From Castor canadensis (lineage: Eukaryota; Chordata; Mammalia; Rodentia; Castoridae), in assembly GCF_047511655.1 (NCBI RefSeq), contig NC_133387.1:142594853-142658852 (forward strand): a stretch of 64,000 nucleotides of DNA. The letters run 5' to 3'. The translations under genes and the position numbers were made by a program. Position 1 is the stretch's first letter. The number at the start of each line of letters is the position of its first letter. Shown piece after piece: positions 55,641 through 64,000 of the stretch. Under the pieces are notes generated by a model, which was not told where the DNA came from, made no database searches, and was given only the letters and a program-made list of their open reading frames with translations.

Positions 55641-56960
55641 ATATGCTACAATAGTTTATTACTGTTAGCATGAATTCTATATTTAGTATACACTCTATAA
55701 TATCCATGTTGGCTGCAGAGAGTAACATCAATCATATCTATTATTAGCAATAATATTTAAGATTAATATGACTAGCAGTGCCTGAGAATTTGTTGTTATG
55801 AAAAAGTGTTTTTCAGGCACTGTTGGAACTGAGATATTACAGTAGAGGAAGGTATTTTTTCCCCTGAGTTTCCAGATCTTTCCTGGCTAAGCCAGCATGC
55901 CAGACTTGTGGCTTATTAGAACTGGCACGGTGCCCTGGAGGGCTAATGTGTTAATAATAAGTAGTGCTTTTCCATACTGGCGTGCCTCTCATTAGCGTCC
56001 CCCAGGATCTGCCACTGCCTTGTGGATCTCCATTCTGCTCCTGATGCTCTGCTGAGAGCCTCTAGTAGTGGAGTTTCAGAGTCATTCATACATCAGAAGT
56101 GACTCTTTAAAAAGAGATCTTAGAAGTGGCAGGATAATTTAACCACCATGTGTGACTTCTGTAGCTCCAGAGGCTAAGATAACGATGACACCAATGGAAC
56201 GTAGGGGTCCAGAGCAGCATCTTTCACTGGACAGAGGGAAGGGCACCTGGCTGTCCATATATGCTGTGGAGAGCTTTCTTTTAACTTTTTTGATCTTCCT
56301 TGAGTGTTCTTGCTCTGTTACTTACTAATAGGTCAAGAGAATGGGAGGCTATAGAAGTAGCTAAAGAGGGCGCCTTGCTATTTTGTGCTGGTGTGGTAGA
56401 ATGAGCTCTTTTACTTCATCGGTGGGATAACAAACTTCTCCATAGACCTGGGTAACCTAGCCATGCAGCCCAGTGAGGAACCTCTTAGCTACAAATACCA
56501 CGATCCAGTTCTTCATGGAGAGATCTTTCCCAGGCTCCATCATACCTGAACTCTAAGGACAGTTTTTATTTCCTATATGTGCACACTTCCAGCAAGGATT
56601 TACCGATATAATTTATGCAATTGTGAAGATTTAATGATATATGTATTGCAATGTCTCAACCTTCCAATCACACAGAACCAAAAAAAAAAAGTCCTCCAAA
56701 AGACCACACTATTAGTGACTGCTTTTGTAAGTTGATGGAATTTAAACACTCTTGGATGAAATTTCTCAATATAAAGTCATGTCTGATTTATTCATTTTAT
56801 AAGCATATTAATTATTATTACTATTATTAAAACTAATGAATTAATCTTGACACTGGATTGCCATATAATTAGAGAAATAAAATTCTCTGTCTGAATGCTG
56901 AACTCACAGGCATTTGGTAAGTTGACTACTCCAGCCAGCTCCATTATTAATTTCAGGGTT
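55640..56960. other. Unique AT-rich intergenic block
   Basis: Apart from the hairpin, the tract shows dense TTAAT/ATTA cores (CTAATGTGTTAATAATAAG) and no repeats. It may contain a distal regulatory element; no gene seen. Confidence 0.3.
55774..55824 (+). ncRNA. Imperfect hairpin, miRNA-like shape (unproven)
   Basis: AGCAGTGCCTGAGAA (55774-55788) pairs with TTTTCAGGCACTGTT (55810-55824): 15 consecutive pairs counting two G-U pairs, with a loop of about 21 bases. Size and shape are those of a short pre-miRNA, but hairpins like this are common in genomes and old DNA transposons leave similar ones. No expression evidence. Confidence 0.2.
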
Positions 56961-57039
56961 GTTCGGTTCAACTTCAATTAAAATCAAACATTTATTTTAT
57001 TACTTTCAATTGAATTGGATTGGATTGTTATCTTTGAAT

Positions 57040-57330
57040 GGGTAATGTGGATAATATATGCAATGGTAATAAAATCCAAACAGTAAGGCTTTGTCCCACC
57101 CCTGCCCCTTCTCAGTGGCAATCAGTGGCGTCAGGGTTTTAGTGTGCACGTTGAGAGAGTTATCAGAGATCTACCTGCCCCCTTAGATATTACACCACTC
57201 TGCGCACATCTGATTTTATTGTACATAAATGGGAACACAGTACATACACTTTCCTGCCTTTGCTTTTTGCTTAATGTTATATCTTGTCCACAGTTTCGTA
57301 TCTTTTTTGAATGACTGCATAGATTTTTGT
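57040..57330 (-). mobile_element. Possible ancient L1 3' fragment
   Basis: ATTTTATTGTACATAAATGGG, CACAGTACATACACTTTCCTG and GCTTAATGTTATATCTTGTCC recall antisense old L1 UTRs. Low identity. Confidence 0.45.
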
Positions 57331-57344
57331 TGTAACCCCAAAAT

Positions 57345-57620
57345 GCATAGGGCACTTACCACATGTGAGGTGCTATCTGGGAAGTAAAGATGAATATGAC
57401 AGGCCTCTGTTTCCCTTGAGATCATGTTCTAGCACCTGGGTAATTGTGAAAAATGACAGGCTATAAGTGTTCTATAAGGGAGATGTAAGTAGAGTTCAAA
57501 AAAATGAACCTGGGGGAAGAGATTTTTTCTACGTGGAAGACATAAGAAGTCTTGAAAGGGGAGGATTTGAACAAGGTACTGAATAATTGGTAGATCTCTG
57601 ACGGTTGATGATGTGGGCTA
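57345..57620 (+). mobile_element. Ancient interspersed repeat, family uncertain
   Basis: GGGCACTTACCACATGTGAG, AGTAAAGATGAATATGACAGG and TGTTCTATAAGGGAGATG follow an old dispersed repeat also hinted at in 44935-45320 and 63900-64000. Not named with confidence. Confidence 0.4.
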
Positions 57621-57768
57621 AAGACAACCAAGCAGGGAGGGGAGAGAAGGGATGCACACTGAATCTGTTCATGTCACCATGACTGTGGTGTGCGGGTGTG
57701 GGGATAAAACTGGAATGAAGGCTTGATGTTTTGACTGTCAGTGAAGAGTGAGACTGTACACAGAGTCT

Positions 57769-57852
57769 TGTGTGTGTGTATGTGTGTGTCTATGTCCGTG
57801 TGTGTATATCTGTGTGTCTGTGTGTGTGTCTGTGTCTGTGTGGGTGTGTGGT
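57769..57852. repeat. Imperfect (TG)n tract
   Basis: TG repeats broken by TA, TC and CC units. It gives false Cys/Val frames on the plus strand and Thr/His frames on the minus strand. Confidence 0.92.
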
Positions 57853-58159
57853 GTACTGAGGCCTGGAAAAGTGGGTGGAGGTAGAGGTGGAGGAGGAAAG
57901 GCTTTCGTCTGGGCCACATGCGGAACAGAGCATGTGTGTGGGAAGGGAAAGGAACAGATGAGTTCTGGGGACATCACAGAGCTAATTTCTCTTATGGATA
58001 AGGGTTGGCAGCTTTGAAACATCTTTAACCCCTCTAAGTCTCCTCTCTGATGAACCTGAAGTTTTAAATTCCTAATGAGGACAATCTGACTGACAACCCA
58101 TTTAGAATAATACACTTTCATAGAACAGTCAAACACACTTATTTCAACAGAGACATGGA

Positions 58160-58520
58160 ACACCATTAATTTGCAGAAGAAAAATAACTGTGGGGTGGCA
58201 CTCTTGCCAGGCAGCTATCATTGACATGACTGATTGGAAAAGTCATGGAATAATTGTGTATGTGCTGTCTGCATAAACAGACACATCAATGGCCAATTGT
58301 CTATTTGTAAAGGTGATTTTTTTTACAAGTGTAAGTGCAATATTATGCCTTTAAAGGGCAAAATATGAAGGAAAATAAAATACGCCAGATAACCTAAGAG
58401 CAAAGTATAAATGATATTTTGCAAGCTGACTTCATTAGCTTGTTTCCAGAATGAGCACTGTAGTGATAAATGGTATTGCTTGTTCCTCTTCAGTATTTTG
58501 AGATGTCTGACACTTTCAAG
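58160..58520. promoter_or_regulatory. Unique block resembling conserved non-coding DNA
   Basis: Contains GCATAAACAGACACATCAATGG (a FOX-like ATAAACA beside an ATCAAT core), CCAATTG and TAAATGATATTTTGCAAGC. No repeats. 42 kb upstream of ONECUT1; function is speculative. Confidence 0.25.
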
Positions 58521-59224
58521 TGGTTCGCCATTAGAAAACAGGGAAGCTAGATAACCTGCTCATGTATTTACTGGCCAAATTCAAATAGACTAGATTCTTA
58601 AAACAATATACTATATGTCAGCCCATAATATCCTTTAAAAAAAACAAACAACTAGACCACTCCTTGTCCTCCAGAGAGAAATACACGTAACGTAGCACAG
58701 TAAGTGAAATTAATATCCTTTTTCTATGTGCCCCTAATAAATAGTTTCTCACCCTGAGCAAGTGGCTATTTGCAAGGGCTGTCAAATTGTTTCAAATTGC
58801 CTACTGGGAGATGCTCAGGTGAGTGATCCACTGTCTTTGTTGGGCCCAAGCCATTTTAGCTGGTGGTGAGTGACAGCAAAGAGTCCAGGAGTTCTCACCA
58901 AACTTCTGACTGAGTATTTGAGAGTCTGTAACCTGAGAGTCATGACTATGTTGACTGAGGACAAGTGACTACCCTTGGCAACCTTCATATTCCTTGGAGA
59001 CCAGAGTGGTAGGGACGGTGAGGGGAAGGCATGGAAGTGCAAAGCTGTTGGTGAGGTGAGTCATTGTCTATCCTGCCTCTAATGCAGAAAGTCCCTCTGC
59101 AGGTGGCTTCTCCCCTCACCTTCCTAGAACACTCCCAGAGCTGGACACATCAAATGTCTAGGAGGCTTATGAAATATTGTCTTGACTTCTGCTTCCTTGC
59201 AATTCCCTTGTTCTCTCTCTCCCA

Positions 59225-59280
59225 AAAGAGCAGGATTTTAGGGTGCATAAGAATCACCTGGGATTGCTTTTTCCTTTTCT
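59225..59280 (+). mobile_element. MER5A-like fragment
   Basis: AGGGTGCATAAGAATCACCTGGGATT matches the start of MER5A. Short and truncated. Confidence 0.5.
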
Positions 59281-59284
59281 CTTC

Positions 59285-59900
59285 TCTAATATTTTTATTA
59301 CCAAAGAGGTTAAAGATAATACAAAAGTAGAGAAAAACTATTTTAAGAAAATTTTGTACTCACCATCCATTCTAACAGTTATCAATATTTTGAAAACATA
59401 ATTTCACTGATACCACCTGCTTTAAAAAAATATATATTTTTGAAACAGGATCTTGTTATGCAGCCCAGAATGGCCTTGAACTCACGATCCTTCTTCTTCA
59501 GTCTCTAGAGTGCTGGGATTATGGGAGAGCACAACTAGACTTGTAATGTAGTAATTTAAAGCAAATCTTAGTCATCATGTGCTTTCATCTGCATATACTT
59601 AAAATGCATATTTACCAGTGATGACTTCTCTTTCCATGTTTGTTAATGTCATTACCACACATAAAAAGTTAACAGTAATCCCCTCATATTATCTAGTACC
59701 CGATACATATTCCTGTTGTCTTGATTGTCTCTGAAACGTCTTTAAAGGCGTTTCTTTTTGAATCTGGATGCAAACAATATCTATGCAATGCGTATTGCTC
59801 TGTATTATATGTTTCTTAAGTATCTTTTAGTCTATGACAGCTTCAATATCCATTTAAAATATCTTTGATATGTTGAAGAAACTCAATCATTTGTCCTAGA
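59285..59900 (-). mobile_element. Ancient L1 fragment, antisense, with reversed B1 inside
   Basis: TAAAGCAAATCTTAGTCATC, TTAACAGTAATCCCCTCATA and GTTGTCTTGATTGTCTCTG recall the antisense 3' UTR of old L1s. A reversed B1 monomer occupies 59438-59542 (GAAACAGGATCTTGTTATGC, CCTTGAACTCACGATCCTTC). Confidence 0.5.
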
Positions 59901-60282
59901 AAATGTGCCACATTTGGGATTTGACTGTTTTCTCATGGAGAATTTTAACTCACATCCATTTCCTGTAAACTGATGGTCAGATCTGAGACTTATTCATCTT
60001 AGTTTCCCTCTTTGGACAAGAACATGTGACAGACGTGCTGTGAGCTTCCTAACATATCCCAGCAGGTGCTGTACCACTTTTAGCAGTGCTGGATTGTTCA
60101 GGTGATAGCATCTTGGAAGTGCTGGTTCATGGATCCAATCTCGACCTCTGAAACAGAACCTCTGAGAGAACAGCTCAGGTAATTGTGAGACAGGTGACCC
60201 ATGGACTAACAGTGTCTGAGAAATGCAGTGCATGAAAGGCATTCTGAGCTGGAAGAAATTTGTGTATGTGTGCACATGTATG

Positions 60283-60725
60283 GTAGTTAATTTCATATAT
60301 GAACTTATGTGTGCCATAGGGACCCAGACATCTGGTCAACCCTTATTCTGGGTGTATCTATGAGGGTGTCTGTGGATGGAATTAACATTTGACTGGGTAG
60401 ACTGAGTAAATCAGACTGCCCTTCCTCATGTGGGTGGACTGCTTCCAATCAGTTAGAGACAGACAGAACAAAAAGGCTGAGTAAGTGAAAACTCTTTCTG
60501 CGTGACTGCCGATTTGGACATTGGTCTTTTTCAGCCTTTGAACTTGAACTGGACAGTTGCTCTTCTTGGGTCTTGAGCTTGCCAGGGGAAACATCAGATT
60601 CCCTTGTTCTCAGGCCTTTGCACTCAGACTGGCACTAAATCCTGGGCTTTCTGGGTCTGCAGCTTGCTGACTGCAGACCTCTTCTCAGCAGTCATAATCA
60701 CGTGATCCAATTCCTTGCTTGTTAC
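60283..60725 (+). mobile_element. Old mammalian LTR/DNA-type repeat
   Basis: ATCTGGTCAACCCTTATTCTG, GGGTGTATCTATGAGGGTG, ATGGAATTAACATTTGACTG, CAATCAGTTAGAGACAG and ATAATCACGTGATCCAATTCC follow a familiar dispersed mammalian repeat. I do not name the family with certainty. Non-coding. Confidence 0.65.
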
Positions 60726-60949
60726 TCCCCCTCATCCCCATTCTTCAACTCTTTCCCAAGCATGGGAAGAGTTCATGTTTCCAAAACTAGTTTGACCAAG
60801 AAACCTTTGTGATGAGGAATTTTGCAGGTTTGGTCTTCTACAGACCCTTTGATGAAAACAACTTTGGTGCAATATAGAATAAACTCACTTTTTTCCTCCA
60901 CACACTAACCCTTCAAATATTTGACAGAAACAATTTCTGTCCTTAAATT

Positions 60950-60966
60950 TCTCTCTCTCTCTCTCT
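60950..60966. repeat. (CT)n microsatellite
   Basis: Eight CT units then a T-run. Confidence 0.85.
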
Positions 60967-60969
60967 TTT

Positions 60970-62350
60970 TTGGTAAGTGTCCCATATATGTTCAAGTTTT
61001 GCTCTTGGGACTTGCTCCAGCATTTTCTGTTTCCTTTTCCTGTTCTCTGGTTGGTCAGGGGCCTGACCTACCTCCCATATGATGTGGGAACACTGAGGAA
61101 TGCCTCAGGCAAGGCCTTCAGGAGCAGCCATGTCCATCTGGTCCAGAAAGAGAAGGCCTCCAGCTGGTCAAAACAAACGTTCAGTAGCTTGGATATTATG
61201 TTGTGCTCTTTCCAGAGCTAACTTCTTAGGTTTCTGGTGCTGCTATTTCTTTGAAATGTTTTCACAATGAAGAGAATTGTCTCATGAAACAGAATCTTCA
61301 AGTATGCTTTATGTAGGTGTCTGAGGATGTAAGCAGACCCGACCTCTCCATTTCTCCTCTCTCTTCATTCCTCCATGCTCAGGCAGATTCTCCTTGATGG
61401 TGACAAGATGTTTAAAGCAGCCCCAAGGCCAGGTCCTTTTTCATCTATGTCCATCAGGAAAGGGCATTTTCTGCTTCTTGCAATACTTCAGAGAGTTCTG
61501 AGTGCAGAGAGTATGTCTGCATTGAAATAGGTAGACCTTTCCTTCAGCGTATGTCCTGGTTGAGTGTAACTCTAACCACACTGATGGTTTCACAAGTAGC
61601 AGTGCTTAGAGAAATTTCACATCAATGAATAGAGAAGATCTTTGACTCTGTCTTGGTCAGCCCCTTGTCTTTGGTAGTTTGATCATTTCTCTCCCCTTTC
61701 AGCTAAGATTCAGAGTAGTTAATTGGTTTTACATAGTCACATACATAGTTGGGGACAGAGCTGTGTTAGAAGCTCTCTTTTGTGAAGACCAAGCCTCTAC
61801 ATGAAGGGGAATCCCACTCATGGACTTTATTCCTTGGGCCAATGTTTGACGGCGATTTTATTGTGCAATGCTGCTTTGCTTTGATCATCTGTGATCACGT
61901 TCTTTGTTTTGGAGGTCAGTCAGAAGGGGCAATGGCCACCACTCATGGCCTCTCTTTTGAACCTTGGCTTCAGGAGAAGGGAACCTGTGAGGCCTCATCA
62001 GTGGGCAGGGTTTGTGATCTTATGGATGGTTTTATACTAAAGCTTTAAAAATTTCTAACATTTCTTGAGGAGAGAAACTCCAGGGTACAGTATAAAAACA
62101 ACTTACCCTGAATGTAATATATATATGTAATCTATATGGGGTTTTAAAAATTGATAGCTATTATAGCTATCATTAGACAAATAGTAAACAGAATAGTAAG
62201 AATTAAAATAACCCACATTTATCCCACCCTTCCCAGCATATCTACTTTAATTTTTCCTTGCTCCCTCCTACACTCTGTGCACAATTATTTATACAGTGAG
62301 AGTTGATGAATGGCCAAGGGCAATACTTCTATCATCATATAGGTCTAAGC
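60970..62350. other. Intergenic stretch without recognised gene
   Basis: Frames at 60970-61221 and 61782-62048 are short and lack domains. No clear repeats except a possible MIR-like piece at about 61698-61770. Confidence 0.45.
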
Positions 62351-62359
62351 TTAGACCTC

Positions 62360-62500
62360 TGGAACAGCCACTTACTGGGTGACCTTAGGAAAATTGACTA
62401 CATTTGCATGGTTTAAGTTTTGAATCTGTAAAATGGGGATGATAATGACAATAATATACATCAATTAATTTTTCTGAGTGTTAATTGGAACAATGCTGTT
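62360..62500 (+). mobile_element. MIR element, partial
   Basis: CCACTTACTGGGTGACCTTAGG, then TTGAATCTGTAAAATGGGGATGAT is the conserved MIR core. Confidence 0.8.
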
Positions 62501-62649
62501 TAGCACAGGGCAAACCTTACATATCCTCTGGACATTAGCTATTGTAATAGTAGCATAATTATAATTTCTGCATAGTCACAATTGTAGCATAGATATACCT
62601 TCTGCTCTGTTCATGTAACATGTGGTCAACATTAAACATTAAATCTGAA

Positions 62650-62762
62650 TTTCCTTCCTTCTTTCCTTCTTTCCTTCCTTTTTTGTGGTACTGGGGTTTA
62701 AACTCAGGGCCTCACACTTTCTAGGCAGGCATTCTACCACTTGAGCCATGCTTCCCAACCTT
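62650..62762 (-). mobile_element. (TTCC)n-tailed ID-like SINE, reverse
   Basis: The TTCC/TTCTT run at 62650-62680 replaces the T-tail. The complement of an ID unit follows: GTGGTACTGGGGTTTAAACT, CAGGCATTCTACCACTTGAG. Same tail evolution as the copy at 4070-4186. Confidence 0.88.
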
Positions 62763-62764
62763 AG

Positions 62765-64000
62765 GTTCAGCCATTAGAATTTTCTACAGAGAGAGCTTAA
62801 GAAATCCAAGATATCACACTCCTTTGCACCCCAGTCAAAAATTCCTACCCTGATGTCAATTTTGCATCTTCTGCAGCCGTTGTTTGGAATAATCCTGGCA
62901 AGTAGGGAGTAACTTCTCCTTACCTTTCCCTTGATTGCTGAGCCAGAACTGAGTGGGGCAGTTTATACAGATGCCATTTTGTCTTGCCAGAGTGGCCTCA
63001 TGGACATGGTGCTTGGTTGGATAGAACTCAGTCAGGCTGAGTCCATACCACTAGTCTTTCTAGAATGTCTCAGCTCTTCCTTCCCCATGGTTTATGGTAT
63101 GTGATACCAGTGGGATCCTACATTCAGAGTCTTTATCCAAGCTGCTTCTTGACAGGGCAAAAAGTCATCATGAAATGGTAGGTATTTGAGGGGGAAGAGA
63201 GGAGATAAGGAAAGGGTGAAGGAGGTGAATATGGTGGAAATATGTACTCATGTAATGAAAATGAAGAAGGGGAACTTCTCTAAGAATGTGGGGAGGGAGG
63301 AATAAAGAAGAATAATGGAAGGGGTGAATTTGACTAGGATATATTGTAAGCACTTTTATAGATGCCATAACATGCCCTCAGGGCAGCAGTAATGTAATAA
63401 TAAAAAAAATGGTAGGCATTCCTGTGAGAGAAAAAGAAACACAGAGAGGTGAAGAGAGAATGGAAACTTAGGTAATTCCACTGTGACTGGAGAAGTTGAA
63501 AGCAAGAGGAAAGCTGATACCAAAGACTCCTGTCCTTAGTCCCCTCAGTATCCATTTTCCTAGAAGATGCTATCTGGGCACTTAGAGATGCAAGGGCCCA
63601 GAGTCTTATCTAGCTTAGTCCCAGGAGTCTAGGCAAAGGGTCAAGGTGGTAAAACTTATCTTTGTGGGGGTCTGTACCTCACTTCTACCTGCCTACTGAC
63701 CAGCCCAGTCATGGAAGATTCTGCTGTTTCCTAGGCTGTTAGATAAAATGAAATCATGGTGGTATAATGCATTTTGGTACCCTTTCTGGGAAGCTTATAT
63801 TTGTGAAGACAGGCACTGGGAGAGATGAAAATGCTTGCTATTCAGAATTCAGAGACATGGACTAAATCCCCATTGATTGGGTTGTTCTTGATGAGATTCA
63901 CTGACTTCGACTCAGAGGTAGGGGAAAGGTTTCACAGAGGATGTGAAGGTCAGTGTGGGTCTTGAAAAATGCATAGGAGTTCACGCAGTTTGCAGTGGTC
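62765..64000. other. Intergenic stretch, possible old repeat at the end
   Basis: No gene. 63180-63320 is purine-rich. 63900-64000 (GTGGGTCTTGAAAAATGCAT, AGGAGTTCACGCAG) resembles an old dispersed repeat that runs off the window. Confidence 0.4.

Noticed and set aside
61698-61770. Possible MIR-like piece
   Set aside because: Only a short phrase (CAGAGTAGTTAATTGGTTTT...ACAGAGCTG) is similar; too weak to list.
1-64000. CRISPR arrays, bacterial operons, tRNA, rRNA or snRNA genes
   Set aside because: The sequence is mammalian; tRNA-like signals are ID or MIR elements and no regularly spaced repeats exist.

Overview
The window is mammalian genomic DNA, most likely from a non-muroid rodent. The evidence is many SINEs built from 7SL (B1/Alu-like) monomers followed by an ID-like (tRNA-derived) tail, several copies of one young L1 family, and old mammalian repeats (MIR, MER5, L1M). 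The dimeric and trimeric B1-plus-ID architecture resembles beaver/squirrel-related rodents; beaver (Castor) is my best guess, from memory of the repeat families, not proven. Only one protein-coding gene segment is certain: the first coding exon of ONECUT1 (HNF6), on the minus strand at 15434-16538. It encodes residues 1-368 plus the first base of codon 369, and ends at a clean splice donor exactly after the CUT domain. The homeodomain exon is not in the window; it must lie beyond coordinate 1.

Layout: 1-6000 is distal intron 1, dense in repeats, with three 5'-truncated L1 insertions whose target-site duplications can be read directly. 6000-15433 is proximal intron 1 and nearly free of recognisable transposons, with AT-rich, homeobox-motif-rich blocks, CpG-rich blocks and CTCF-like motifs. 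15434-17350 is the exon, 5' UTR and CpG-island promoter. 17350-36400 lies upstream of the gene and is again almost free of SINE/LINE insertions (one ID at 20956). It holds several candidate regulatory blocks, a second CpG-rich domain (about 30.0-32.6 kb) and a good TATA-type promoter candidate at 29812. From 36400 to the end the sequence becomes ordinary repeat-rich intergenic DNA, including a 3.7-kb L1 (38900-42590) with a broken ORF2. No second confident gene is present, which fits the gene-poor ONECUT1-WDR72 interval of other mammals (established knowledge).

How it fits together: ONECUT1 is a liver, pancreas and neural transcription factor. The transposon-poor, CpG-rich tract of about 30 kb centred on its promoter is typical of developmental-regulator loci. 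Within it, ONECUT-consensus sites (12442, 23469, 26680), FOXA-like sites, and CTCF-like motifs on both sides of the promoter suggest autoregulatory enhancers and a small insulated domain. These are inferences from motif reading. I saw no bacterial-type system, CRISPR array or new enzymatic system. The most unusual items are the TATA promoter candidate upstream of ONECUT1, a spliced-exon-like ORF at 42735-42869, a three-copy local repeat at 19-21 kb, and two hairpins (50667-50732 and 55774-55824).
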